Under the pieces are notes generated by a model. That model saw only the letters and a program-made list of their open reading frames with translations, was not told where the DNA came from and made no database searches. Below, one piece after another: positions 30,216 through 39,913 of a DNA stretch of 64,000 nt. This stretch comes from Immersiella caudata (lineage: Eukaryota > Ascomycota > Sordariomycetes > Sordariales > Lasiosphaeriaceae): positions 3,224,001-3,288,000 of the forward strand of contig JAULSU010000004.1 of NCBI GenBank assembly GCA_030512335.1, written 5' to 3'. A program made the translations under genes and the position numbers. The stretch's first letter is position 1, and each line of letters opens with the position of its first letter.

Positions 30216-31547
30216 ATGGCTTCCGCAATGTCGGCATCGTCGGCCGCACTCACCTTCGAGCTCGTTGCCAAATGCTCGGTAGGTCCTCCCCTCAACATGA
30301 TGCGACCCGGCTGACATGACGCCCAGACAACGCGGGCGCGCGCCTCCATCATGACGCTGCCCCACGGGCCTGTCAACCTCCCGATGTTCATGCCGGTGGC
30401 CACACAAGCGTCACTAAAGGGCCTGACACCCGAGCAGCTCGAGGACACCGAATGCAAGCTCTGCCTCAACAACACATACCATCTCGGCCTGAAGCCCGGC
30501 CAGGAAGTGCTGGACGCAGTGGGGGGCGCACACAAGCTCCAGGGCTGGGACCACAATATCCTGACAGACAGCGGCGGGTAGGCTCACCTAGCGCCGCATG
30601 CACATCTGACCGCTGCTAACTGGTGCAGCTTCCAGATGGTCTCGTTGCTCAAGCTAGCCAACGTTACAGAGGAAGGAGTGCGCTTTCTCTCGCCGCACGA
30701 CGGAACGCCCATGTTGCTCACGCCAGAGCACTCGATCAGCCTGCAGAACTCGATCGGATCCGACATCATGATGCAGCTGGACGACGTGCTGGTCACAACT
30801 TCGCCGGATAAGGCACGCATGCGGGAAGCTATGGAGCGCAGCATCCGCTGGCTGGACCGGTGTATCGCGGCGCACAAGAACCCAGACAGGCAAAATCTTT
30901 TCTGCATCATTCAGGGCGGCCTGGACTTGGACATGCGACGGGAGTGTTGCCGGGGGATGGTAGCAAGGGATACGCCGGGGATTGCCATCGGTGGGCTCAG
31001 CGGCGGCGAGGCCAAGGACGACTTCTGTCGTGTGGTGGGCACCTGCACGCAGTTGTTGCCTGAGCTGAAGCCGCGGTACGTCATGGGCATCGGCTACCCT
31101 GAGGATCTGGTCGTGAGTGTGGCGCTCGGCGCGGACATGTTCGACTGCGTGTGGCCGACGCGCACGGCGCGGTTTGGCAACGCGGTTACCAAGTTCGGCA
31201 TGCTCAACCTCAGACGGGACGTGTATGCCGCTGACTTTGGGCCGATTGAGGAGGGGTGCGGGTGTCCCTGCTGCAGACCTGCGGACCAGGAAGGATCCAT
31301 GGGAATCACGCGGGCGTTTGTGCACCACAACGCGGCCAAGGAGACGGTTGCGGCGCATCTGTTGACGATGCACAATGTGTGGTATCAGCTGCATCTGATG
31401 AGCGGAGCGAGAGAAGCCATCATTGCAGATCGCTTCCCGGCGTTTGTGAAGGAGTTCTTTGGTAGATTATACCCGGACGGACAGAGCTATCCGTCCTGGG
31501 CTGTAGATGCATTGCGAGGCGTAGGCATTGATCTAATACAGACATGA
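30216..31547 (+). CDS. qtrt1: Queuine tRNA-ribosyltransferase catalytic subunit (TGT/QTRT1)
   Basis: Exchanges the wobble guanine of GUN-anticodon tRNAs (Asp, Asn, His, Tyr) for queuine, working with the partner QTRT2 (not in the window). Three exons (30216-30278, 30327-30577, 30629-31547) give 410 aa (human 403). The TIM-barrel motifs are all present: NNTYHLGLKPG, the acid/base Asp in TDSGGFQM (about 102, formed across the second splice), IQGGLD, IAIGGLSGGE and YVMGIGYPED. The nucleophile region is MFDCVWPTRTARFGNA. The zinc site is CGCPCC, with a downstream His (AFVHHNA). The first exon supplies ALTFELVAKCS before TTRARAS, as in the family. Fungi cannot make queuine and must salvage it. The start could also be the in-frame ATG at 30198. 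Confidence 0.93.
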
Positions 31548-31727
31548 TTTGACAGTTTGGTCCATGGTTCGACTGTGTTGGGTTGTGATGAGCGAGGGAG
31601 ATTGTAGAATGAGGGTTAGGGTCTGCAACTTGGGCTTGGCAGAGCCAGGAGAGCGTGCCCAAGCTCGGAATTTTCTTCTGCCCAGCAACACCATCAACAC
31701 CACCATCGAAAGGGCGATTCATCCACG

Positions 31728-33158
31728 ATGGCGGCTGCTAGGAGCGTGACCCCGGGAGGTGCGCTCCTGCGCAACTCGCGGATGTTTGCCATTCCCGCGC
31801 CAATTCCCCCTCCGCCAGAGAGCGCGGTCGGGAGCAGAGGATCCCGCACCAGGACGTTAGCTTACCCGACACATCAGATCATCACGACAGGCAACGTCGC
31901 TCGCAAGCGCGGCGATTGGGGTCTCAAGCGGCCTCTGCCCTCAAGAGCGACCACGAAGGCGACCTATGCGATGCTGCGCGTCAACGAGATCGACTCAATT
32001 GAGGGAATCACCGACTACTCGTCCGCTACCGATCACGGCATCACCCTCAAGAAGTTTCAGCAGCTCCATATCCCCATCACCGTGCCGGAGACGAAGTCGG
32101 GCTTCAGCAGAGACTCCCCCAAAACTCTCAGATCGGTGTTTGAGGAGGATACCGATGTCACCGCCATGGGCCCCGAGGACCGCATAAAGCTGGTGGACAA
32201 GAGGTGGAAGTTCAACGGTCCCTGGCTAGCGGGCATGGGGCACGGGGAGCTCAACCAGTGGCTGGAACGGACAGTGAGGCCAAAGCGTGCCCAGTTTCAC
32301 CAATTTCTGAAAAAGAAGCTCGCCGCAGAAATCACCAACGAGATGCGCCAAAAGGCAATAGACGCCGGCGAGCCCGAGCCGCCCGCGCTCAAGGCATCCG
32401 GAACCACGGAAGAACAACTTCTGCAGTACCTGCGCGTCTTACGAAACAACAGAGCCCGACTCTTCGACATGGTTGGTCAGTTCTTGGATCTGGCTCCCCT
32501 GAAGGCCCCCAACCTGGACGCCGCCGCAGAGTTTAGCGGACAAATTGCTGTCGAAGGCGGAAGCCCGTACTCCGCCCGCGGTCCGCCCATCACGCACCCG
32601 TCGGCCGGTCTCTCGTATCTGCGAAGCTCTTCGTTCTTGGAAAATCACCCATTCTACGGGCCGCAGGAGAAGCACGCGCCAGTTGAGGCAAGAGTTGTGA
32701 AGCCCCGTCGCGGAGGAGACCCCCGCGATCTCAGGGTTGGTGTGGCCGGTTTCATCACCAGCGGTCCAGCCGGCGAGTCGAAGAGCAACCGAAAAGGCGG
32801 CGCCCACACACGGCAAAGCGGTTACATCTACGACAGGATTAACCTCGCGAAGAAAGGCGGAAACAAGGTATTTGTACAGCCTATTGAGGCAGTTGTTAGC
32901 TCAATGGGCCGCGTGGAGATCAGGGTTGACGAGGCCGACGCTGAGGCATTCCTTGTGGCGCAGGAATTGCTGGGGGCGGATGAGACGACGACGTTCAGAA
33001 AACCTGCGGCGGAACCCAAGCCTGCCACTCGCACACTGGATCTCCGAGGCCGTTATGGTGGTGGTTATGACAAGGTTGCCGGGGCGCCAAAACTATCTAC
33101 TGCTCGCCAATATGGGCTCGACACGACCTTCAAGAGACTTCGCCCGCAACAGTCCTGA
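31728..33158 (+). CDS. mrp51: Mitochondrial small-subunit ribosomal protein Mrp51 (bS1m)
   Basis: Component of the fungal mitoribosome small subunit, linked in yeast to translation of mitochondrial mRNAs. Single exon, 476 aa. The N-terminus (LLRNSRMFAIPAPIPPPPES) is basic and free of acidic residues at first, fitting mitochondrial import. The family signature follows: LAYPTHQIITTGNVARKRGD, then WGLKRPLPSRATTKATYAML and INEIDS-like VNEIDSIEGITDYSSATDHG. Further conserved blocks are RWKFNGPWLAGMGHGELNQW and the C-terminal SAGLSYLRSSSFLENHPFYG. The ATG lies 180 bp behind the stop of the queuine transferase gene on the same strand, so its promoter is short or overlaps that 3' UTR. The two genes may both serve tRNA/translation, but fungal neighbours are not operons. 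Confidence 0.85.
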   Translation: MAAARSVTPGGALLRNSRMFAIPAPIPPPPESAVGSRGSRTRTLAYPTHQIITTGNVARKRGDWGLKRPLPSRATTKATYAMLRVNEIDSIEGITDYSSATDHGITLKKFQQLHIPITVPETKSGFSRDSPKTLRSVFEEDTDVTAMGPEDRIKLVDKRWKFNGPWLAGMGHGELNQWLERTVRPKRAQFHQFLKKKLAAEITNEMRQKAIDAGEPEPPALKASGTTEEQLLQYLRVLRNNRARLFDMVGQFLDLAPLKAPNLDAAAEFSGQIAVEGGSPYSARGPPITHPSAGLSYLRSSSFLENHPFYGPQEKHAPVEARVVKPRRGGDPRDLRVGVAGFITSGPAGESKSNRKGGAHTRQSGYIYDRINLAKKGGNKVFVQPIEAVVSSMGRVEIRVDEADAEAFLVAQELLGADETTTFRKPAAEPKPATRTLDLRGRYGGGYDKVAGAPKLSTARQYGLDTTFKRLRPQQS

Positions 33159-33566
33159 TCAGATTTTCCAGAGCAATAGTTGAGCCGACCGTGGAAGCAT
33201 TGGTCAGGTGCAGCACACTGTACATTATATCCCTTGTAGAATACAGTTTTACTTAGATCTGTGCATACCATTTCATGTTCTTGGCCAATGTCGTGCCCTG
33301 GCTGCAAGTGAGTGTGAAGGCCCACTTTCAGCTGTAATGTCCCACGGCTTGAGCCGCGACAATCACGTGGAGGAATCTGCTCCAGCCCCATAATTCACCA
33401 GCCACAGGCCAGCCCCACCGCACCTGCAAATTGTGCCCTAACCAAACCCCCACAACCAGGAATCTCACCTCCGAAAAAAAGTCCATCTAGCGATCGCGAT
33501 CTTGAAACCTGCCAACGACAACCCCGACAGCTAAACCACTCCAGCCTCCAGATCAAGTCGCCAAAA
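33159..33566. promoter_or_regulatory. Promoter/5' UTR of the eS17 gene
   Basis: About 400 bp between the mrp51 stop and the ribosomal-protein ATG. The last 150 bp is pyrimidine/A-rich (CCACAACCAGGAATCTCACC, AAACCACTCCAGCC), usual for highly expressed fungal ribosomal genes. No specific factor site was identified. Confidence 0.4.
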
Positions 33567-34161
33567 ATGGGTCGCGTTCGCACCAAGACTGTCAAGAAGT
33601 CCGCCAAGGTCATCATTGAGCGGTACTACCCCAAGCTCACCCTCGACTTCGAGACTAACAAGCGCATCTGCGATGAGATCGCCATCATCGCCTCCAAGCG
33701 CCTCCGCAACAAGGTACGACTCGATCTTTCCCCGGCTTGAACCGAGTTGCGGCATTGCAATTGCAGCTTTTTGCTAACTGCAGTCCCGTACAACAGATTG
33801 CTGGCTACACCACCCACTTGATGAAGCGTATCCAGCGCGGCCCCGTCCGTGGTATCTCCTTCAAGCTCCAGGAGGAGGAGCGTGAGCGCAAGGATCAATA
33901 CGTCCCCGAGATCTCTGCTCTCGACTTCACCCAGAACTCGGAGAGCGGCCAGCTCGACGTCGACACCGAGACCAAGGACCTCCTCAAGCACCTCGGCGTA
34001 AGAACACTCCCCATTGGATTGCGCACGCGCCGGGCTGAACTAACTGGTGGCTTCCCTTGCAGTTCGACTCCATCCCCGTCAACGTTATTCCCGTTACGCA
34101 GGCTCAGCAAGTCGAGCGCGGCGGCAGGCGATTCGGCGACCGCCCCCCTCGTCGCGACTAA
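33567..34161 (+). CDS. rps17: 40S ribosomal protein eS17 (Rps17)
   Basis: Small cytosolic ribosomal protein. Three exons (33567-33713, 33797-33997, 34063-34161) encode 148 aa. The start MGRVRTKTVKKSAKVIIERY and the middle NKIAGYTTHLMKRIQRGPVR (made by the first splice) are near-invariant in eukaryotic eS17. EERERKDQYVPEISALD and the C-terminal DSIPVNVIPVTQAQ complete it. All three exons end in phase 0. The tail RGGRRFGDRPPRRD is basic. Identification is certain by pattern. Confidence 0.97.
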
Positions 34162-34540
34162 GTGGTTTACGGTTTGGGCATGGAGTAAAATTTCGGCAGG
34201 GATCTGTGGGTTATGACATATGGCATGGGTCCAGAACATGGCTACACGGCGTCTTTCTGGAAGGTAGTGAGAGCACGATAGATCCGAACAAGATCTGTTG
34301 CCCACACAAGGTGTCGCTGATTCCTCGGTTGATTCCGAGGATGACGCTTGATTGCCAATTTTATCCTTCCTCGAGCTGCGTGTGACATTTGGGCCTGGAC
34401 ATGGGGGGATCACCAATCGCCTTTGTGTGGTTGCCCTGATCGCACTCTATCTGGATTGATCTATACGGTGGGTATCATTTTGGCCTGACCTCTAACCTGT
34501 GAAAGCAACGCTGTCCCAATATTTTACCAAAACCTCAACA
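34162..34540. other. Convergent 3' region rps17 / rtr1
   Basis: About 380 bp between converging stops; 3' UTRs only, nothing else seen. Confidence 0.5.
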
Positions 34541-35479
34541 TTACAAGCGAATGGCAGAAGGCAAGTATTCGTCATCATCGCTGTCGCTTCCGGCATCATC
34601 TTTGCCGGTGCCAAACGTAGTCTTGTGGCCCTCGAGCATCAGGTGCGCTTCGCCGTCCTGGACGGCTTGGCTCTGGTCTGGACCTTTGACTGGAGCAGTT
34701 GTACTCTTCTCACGAATGGTTACTTCAACTTGCTGCGCTGGCCTTCGGGCATCACCCCGCTCCACAGCCAGGGCGGTCTTGTCCCTGGTCGTTTGCGTCT
34801 TCTTGTCTATCTCAAGTCGCTCCATAGACTTGGCAAGCTCGGATTCGTCCGTCTTTGCACCACCATTTTTGGGTGCTTGCCGGCGAGTCGAGTGCTTGCT
34901 CTCGTCATCCAGCTCGATTCTGACCACCAATTGCCCGTCTCTCTTGATGTAGCTGGGATTATCCAACTGCACTTTGATGAAGAGCGCCCGACGTGCGCAA
35001 TCATCCGAGCACCACATGTTCAGATCGGCAACCTTGGCGATGCCCGAGGACAGAATCTTGAACTCGCCCGTGTATTTGCGTCGTGGCCTCGGGCACAAGG
35101 TGTAACCGCAGTTACCCAAGCAGTTGCGCTCCTCGATCAAATCCTGGTACTCGCGGGGCAGGAATCCCTGGACCGCCTCGATGAACTCGCGGGCATCCTT
35201 GGTAGAGGGGTTGGCGGCGCTGATGCTGGCCCCCCGAGTCACGGGGAACTGGCTCAGGCGCTCAAAGAAGTCGAGCGAAACCGGGGGCTTGATGTCCTCA
35301 CCGCGCTGCTGGAGGAGGAGCTTTGCTTGTTGGATCGCGATCTGCTGCTCTAGCGGTAGCGGGGTCGGCTCGCTTGGTGGCGGGGCAGATGTGCCGGGGG
35401 TGCTTTTCGGCTTTTTGAGAATTCCCTTGGGCGTCTGCGAACCCGTGGGGGCCTGAGCGGAAACACTTGGGCCGGACAT
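34541..35479 (-). CDS. rtr1: RNA polymerase II CTD phosphatase Rtr1/RPAP2
   Basis: Rtr1/RPAP2 removes Ser5 (and Tyr1) phosphates from the Pol II C-terminal domain and helps bring the polymerase into the nucleus. Single exon. From ATG 35479 the protein is 312 aa. A proline-rich N-terminus (GILKKPKSTPGT) and a helix (EQQIAIQQAKLLLQQ) precede the zinc-finger domain. Its four cysteines are at about 120, 124, 157 and 161 (RNCLGNCGYTLC, MWCSDDC), as in the family. KYTGEFKILSSG and FIKVQLDNPSYIKRDG are typical linking blocks. The C-terminus is acidic and ends EYLPSAIRL, a conserved fungal tail. An ATG at 35548 would add 23 residues without family character. Confidence 0.92.
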   Translation of the reverse strand: MSGPSVSAQAPTGSQTPKGILKKPKSTPGTSAPPPSEPTPLPLEQQIAIQQAKLLLQQRGEDIKPPVSLDFFERLSQFPVTRGASISAANPSTKDAREFIEAVQGFLPREYQDLIEERNCLGNCGYTLCPRPRRKYTGEFKILSSGIAKVADLNMWCSDDCARRALFIKVQLDNPSYIKRDGQLVVRIELDDESKHSTRRQAPKNGGAKTDESELAKSMERLEIDKKTQTTRDKTALAVERGDARRPAQQVEVTIREKSTTAPVKGPDQSQAVQDGEAHLMLEGHKTTFGTGKDDAGSDSDDDEYLPSAIRL

Positions 35480-36247
35480 CTTTGCTGGGAATGAGGATGC
35501 TGGAGATCGGCGAGCGTAAAAAGGGAGGTTTCGGTCTTTGGGTTGCAATTGACTGGTGGTGCTTTATTGGCTGTTTGCAGTCGGCTTGCAAATGCGGAGG
35601 AAAAGCGCAGCGACGATGGAAGGCAAAGGATGCTTCCGCCGCGCTGCTGTGCCCTGGCCAACGTTCTCCACCCGTACAATTTGAGCGAGGCGGGGCTGGG
35701 GGGGGCACGGCCTCGAAGAAACAGAAACATCATCTTCCCTTGACCTGATCACCGGATGAATCGCCAAGGGGTGTTTTAGCAGCAACGACGAGCAGGACAG
35801 GCGCAGAGACGGGGGCGAGTTAGTTTCATGCGCTGACGTCGAGGATCCAAGACCAGTCTTGGCCGACAGCGTGCGCAACAGCGGCCCGACCAAGCAGAGC
35901 TCGTCCAGCACCTCCTCAGCGACCTGACGCAGGGACGGCCCAGCCAACGTCGCTTGACCGCGGCCGATCTCCAACTGTTTGAGATTTTGGGACAACCTAA
36001 CCCACCCTGCACCCAACGCTGTAAACAGGCAGCAGCAGCAGCAGCAGCAGTCATACTAGAAAATCTTCAAACCGAACACCACCGATGCGAACGGCCCGTT
36101 CCCGAGCTGTCGACCGCCCCTGACTTTAATAATATCCGAAATTTTGCACCGAACAAACACAGCTTAACAGGGTGCCCACGGCCCCGCACTTCCAGATCTT
36201 GACGCCCCGCGACAACCGCTGGAAGCTAGGCCCCCGGCCGCGTCATC
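35480..36247. promoter_or_regulatory. Divergent promoter rtr1 / bbc1
   Basis: About 770 bp between divergent starts. It holds a CAG run (36030-36050) in the probable bbc1 5' leader. No gene supported. Confidence 0.45.
36030..36050 (+). repeat. CAG trinucleotide repeat, seven units
   Basis: A perfect (CAG)7 tract about 200 bp upstream of the bbc1 ATG, likely transcribed in its 5' leader. Confidence 0.9.
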
Positions 36248-39200
36248 ATGTCGTTCAAAGTCAAGGCCATCTTCGACTATGCCTCCGGCCATGAGGACGA
36301 CTTGCCGTTCTCGGTTGGGCAGATCATCACCGTCACGGACGAGGAGGATGCCGACTGGTACGGAGGAGAGTACGTAGATGACGCCGGCACCAAGCACGAA
36401 GGCATCTTCCCTCGTAACTTCGTGGAGAAGTATGAGCCCACCGCTCCACCCCGGCCGTCGAGGACCCGACCGAAGAAGGAATCCGAGACTGCTTCGTCTC
36501 CCGTAGCCGCGGCAGCTTCTCCGGTCATCCCACCTCCTGAATCGCCAAAGCTCCCCGCCCCCGAGCCAGAGGAGGCGCCCGAGCCCACAAGGGCATCGTC
36601 CCCTACTCAGACTACATCTGCTCCCCGGGCAGCTCCCGCTCCAGCACCGGAAGCTTCGGCGCCCAAGCCTGCGCCGCCTACAACATTGCCCGCGTCGCCC
36701 CAGCCAGCTGCTCAGCCTTTCGAAGCTCCGCCCGTCAGCTCAGCGCCGCCGCCAAAGCCGGTCCCGGCGCAATCGAAGCCCAGTGGCCCGCCTCCCGTGT
36801 CCGAGAAGCCGAGTGCATTCAAGGATCGCATTGCTGCGTTTAACAAGCAAGCAGCGCCTCCGATTGCGCCCTTTAAGCCGAGCGGTCTTGGTGCCGGCAG
36901 CTCCGGGTTCATCAAGAAGCCGTTTGTTGCGCCCCCGCCCAGCAGGCATGCTTATATCCCACCGCCCCAACAGGCTCCAACTGTGAAACTCTACCGCCGT
37001 GATGAGGATCCCGAAATCAAGGAGCAAGAGGCTGCGGCCGTTGAGAATGCCGGGAAGGCAGGGCTCATCCCTGCCGCTTCGAACGAAGGAGAGGCTGAAG
37101 AAGATCAGCCGAAGCCCCTGAGTCTCAAGGAGCGGATGGCTCTCCTGCAGAAGCAGCAGATGGAGACCGCAGCTCGTCATGCCGATGCTGTTGCTAAGAA
37201 GGAGAAACCCAAGCGCCCTCCCAAGAAGCGCGTTGACAGCCATGAGCCCGCTGAGGAGGGGGAGGCTCCGGCGCTCCCGCCTTTGGAGCGCAAGGACACC
37301 GAGGAGTCTGGCGCCAAGAAGTCGTTGGATGAGGCTCTCCCACCGCGGGTGCCGCACCCGCCTCGGCGCAAGTCGTCCAAGGGCTTCGAGCCACGTGATG
37401 GCAATGAGGCGGATATGTCTGGCGCTGGCGACACAACTGAGGGACAGGAGGACCTCACGGAGAAGGAAGACAGTGATGAACGCCCGAGGCATGTTGCTAC
37501 CGTTGCCAAGCAAGAAGAGGATACTGAGGAGCAGGAAGAGGACGAGGAAGAGGAGGACGAGGATGATGTCGACCCCGAAATCCGCCGCAAGGAGGAGCTG
37601 AGGGCCAGGATGGCCAAGATGTCGGGCGGAATGGGCATGCCCGGTATGCCCGGCATCCCACTCTTCGGTGGGCCACCGCCTGCTCTGCCGAAGAAGAAAA
37701 AGTCGACCCCGACGCCAACCCAGCCAAGACGGTCGGAGGATTCCGAGGAGCCCCTTTCGCCCACCTCGAGGGCACCGCCAGTTCCTATGATGATGGCTCT
37801 TCCGGGGTTGTCGCGACCAGTTCCCCCGCAGGAACCTCAAAACGCCGAATCGGATCGTGATGAAGAGGACGATGCTAACCTTAGAACGCCGCACCAGGAG
37901 ACCGCTCCTTCTCGTAGGTTGGACTCTCCTCCCTCGCGGAGCGTGGTTGACAAAGTGGTAGTGCCGTCCAGAGAGCCAGGAGTACCTCCCCCGGTGCCAG
38001 GCGGGAGACCAGCGCCACCCCCCGTCCCTGCGGACTGTGAGTGCTTATCCTACCCGATGCCCAAGTATCCCATGCATAAGATCACTCCCCCTTCCTTCCG
38101 TCGCTCCTGTTACGCAGCACTGTATCTAGCGTTGCTATGGCTAACTCCTCCAGCGCGTCCGCCGCCGCCGCTTCCCCCCGCATCAGCGATCAAGTCGCCA
38201 AGCGAAGGTTCGGTGTCTGATGACGAGCTGTCGGAGCGCCCCTATGAAGAATCAGATACACCTCGAGGAGAGCATGCGCAAGCCACGAGGGCGCCACCAC
38301 CTCCGCCGATCTCCATGCCGCCCCCACTGTCCCCAACGTCTCCCAGCACTGCCAAGGAAAAACGCCGTTCCTTCACCGAAGACGCGTCGCCGCTGTCGCC
38401 CACGGCGCCGGCACCGCCGCCGCCAGGCAACCGGGCCAGCAGATTACCGCCGCCGATCCCTGGGTCTGCTCCAGCACCACCAACTGCTCAGAGTCGGCCA
38501 CCTCCGCCACCCCCGGGCGCGGCTCCGCCGCAGCCATCACGGGATGACGATGGTGATGACGAGGAAGTCACCGAGTATGAGGGGGATTACGATACCGACA
38601 TCGCCTCCTCGGTTCCCCATAAGGACGCTCTCAAGTCTCACCAACGCGAGTCTAGCTTTGAGGACGTGGTGTCCCCACGGTCTCCTGTGGTTGAGGCTCC
38701 ACCGATTCCCTCCGCTGCACCACCCAGGGCCGGCCCGCCGCCCATCCCGACACAGGCTCCTCCACCACCCCGCCAGTCCGTAGATGTGCCCCGTGCGGCT
38801 CCACCGCCGCCGCCTGTGCCCTCGAAGGAAGCTCCTCGCCAGGTCGCTGATGACGATGACGAGTATGACCCTTACAACTACAGCGCTGCGCCAGTGCCCG
38901 GTATCCCGGCGGTTCCCGCGTATTCGGTGCCGACGCCCCCTCCTCAAGTGAGAAGATCTGAAGATCTGTATTCACCAGAATCGCCTTCGGCTCAGTCGGG
39001 GCCTCAGAACCCGCGAGCCCCGCCACCAGCACCGCCGCCAGGCCCTCCTCCCGCCCGTGCTCCTCCGCGCCAGTCCCTGGATGTTCAGCGGAACCTTCCG
39101 GTCAGACGCTCCGCTGATGTGACTCGGCCTTCGATGGAGTCTGGCTTCGTTGCTAATGAGATCGACCTTGCTGCTCAATCTGGCTGGTGGCTGCAGCCTA

Positions 39201-39913
39201 ACAGTCTCCCTCCCCAGCTCCAAGGCCGCAAAGATATCTTCTTTGAGTCTGAGGAGTCAAGTGCGGCGAGCCGCGGAAAGACGATCATCACCAGGGACAT
39301 CTATGTGCTCTTCCAAGACTACTCGCAAACCGTTATCACCGTTCGCTTTGACCCTCAAGACGCTTCAGATGTGCATATTGAACAAAGACACGAGGCCCCC
39401 CCGAGGGCGCTGCGACAGGACCAGCTTGAGCAGAGCTACGAACGATTTGGCCGCGCAATCGGCGAAGCCGTCGTCAGCAAAAAAGATACCGTTGTTGGTG
39501 ACGGCACACCGCAGGCACTGATCTACGAGCTACTTCGTCCGTTCAAGGACGCCTTGCGTCCAGTGGGCACGCGGGCCTATGGCGCACTCGTCTACAGCAA
39601 CCTTGCCAACGCAAGCACAGTCCAAAACGACGAGATCCGGGCGGGCGACATCATCAGCATTCGCAATGCCAAGTTCCAGGGCAAACACGGGGCAATGCAC
39701 GCCAAGTACAGCATGGAAGTTGGCAAGCCGGACCACGTCGCCGTGGTGGCGGAGTGGGACGGCACGAAGAAGAAGGTGCGGGCCTGGGAGCAGGGTCGCG
39801 AGAGCAAAAAGGTCAAGCTTGAGTCGTTCAAGCTCGACGACCTACGCTCGGGAGAGGTCAAAATTTGGCGCGTCATGCCGAGGAGCTGGATCGGCTGGGA
39901 GGGCGGGAACTAG
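36248..39913 (+). CDS. bbc1: Actin-patch SH3 protein Bbc1 (Mti1)
   Basis: Bbc1 binds type I myosin and Las17/WASP and tempers actin assembly at endocytic patches. An N-terminal SH3 domain (residues 1-62: KAIFDYASGHEDDLPFSVGQ, ADWYGGEY, GIFPRNFV) is followed by about 900 residues of low complexity. This part is rich in proline tracts, with acidic and coiled stretches (EEQEEDEEEEDEDD) and KERMALLQKQ helices. The conserved C-terminal Bbc1/AIM3 domain (about 980-1221) runs SGWWLQPNSLPPQLQGRKDI, ITRDIYVLFQDYSQTVITVR and ends PRSWIGWEGGN. The whole span is open (1221 codons), but 38037-38153 has GTGAGT, a CTAAC branch point and CAG. It is 117 bp (3n) with no stop; splicing gives 1182 aa and keeps the frame. 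Confidence 0.93.
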   Translation: MSFKVKAIFDYASGHEDDLPFSVGQIITVTDEEDADWYGGEYVDDAGTKHEGIFPRNFVEKYEPTAPPRPSRTRPKKESETASSPVAAAASPVIPPPESPKLPAPEPEEAPEPTRASSPTQTTSAPRAAPAPAPEASAPKPAPPTTLPASPQPAAQPFEAPPVSSAPPPKPVPAQSKPSGPPPVSEKPSAFKDRIAAFNKQAAPPIAPFKPSGLGAGSSGFIKKPFVAPPPSRHAYIPPPQQAPTVKLYRRDEDPEIKEQEAAAVENAGKAGLIPAASNEGEAEEDQPKPLSLKERMALLQKQQMETAARHADAVAKKEKPKRPPKKRVDSHEPAEEGEAPALPPLERKDTEESGAKKSLDEALPPRVPHPPRRKSSKGFEPRDGNEADMSGAGDTTEGQEDLTEKEDSDERPRHVATVAKQEEDTEEQEEDEEEEDEDDVDPEIRRKEELRARMAKMSGGMGMPGMPGIPLFGGPPPALPKKKKSTPTPTQPRRSEDSEEPLSPTSRAPPVPMMMALPGLSRPVPPQEPQNAESDRDEEDDANLRTPHQETAPSRRLDSPPSRSVVDKVVVPSREPGVPPPVPGGRPAPPPVPADCECLSYPMPKYPMHKITPPSFRRSCYAALYLALLWLTPPARPPPPLPPASAIKSPSEGSVSDDELSERPYEESDTPRGEHAQATRAPPPPPISMPPPLSPTSPSTAKEKRRSFTEDASPLSPTAPAPPPPGNRASRLPPPIPGSAPAPPTAQSRPPPPPPGAAPPQPSRDDDGDDEEVTEYEGDYDTDIASSVPHKDALKSHQRESSFEDVVSPRSPVVEAPPIPSAAPPRAGPPPIPTQAPPPPRQSVDVPRAAPPPPPVPSKEAPRQVADDDDEYDPYNYSAAPVPGIPAVPAYSVPTPPPQVRRSEDLYSPESPSAQSGPQNPRAPPPAPPPGPPPARAPPRQSLDVQRNLPVRRSADVTRPSMESGFVANEIDLAAQSGWWLQPNSLPPQLQGRKDIFFESEESSAASRGKTIITRDIYVLFQDYSQTVITVRFDPQDASDVHIEQRHEAPPRALRQDQLEQSYERFGRAIGEAVVSKKDTVVGDGTPQALIYELLRPFKDALRPVGTRAYGALVYSNLANASTVQNDEIRAGDIISIRNAKFQGKHGAMHAKYSMEVGKPDHVAVVAEWDGTKKKVRAWEQGRESKKVKLESFKLDDLRSGEVKIWRVMPRSWIGWEGGN
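38037..38153 (+). other. Stop-free 117-bp intron of bbc1
   Basis: Donor GTGAGT (38037), branch point CTAAC (38141-38145) and acceptor CAG (38151-38153). Length is divisible by three with no in-frame stop. If retained it would insert 39 residues that include a hydrophobic run (CYAALYLALLWL), unlike the proline-rich surroundings, so splicing is likely the rule. Confidence 0.75.

Noticed and set aside
36740..37894. 384-codon minus-strand ORF inside bbc1
   Set aside because: Antisense of proline/acid-rich repeats; Leu/Arg-rich translation is typical of such shadows.
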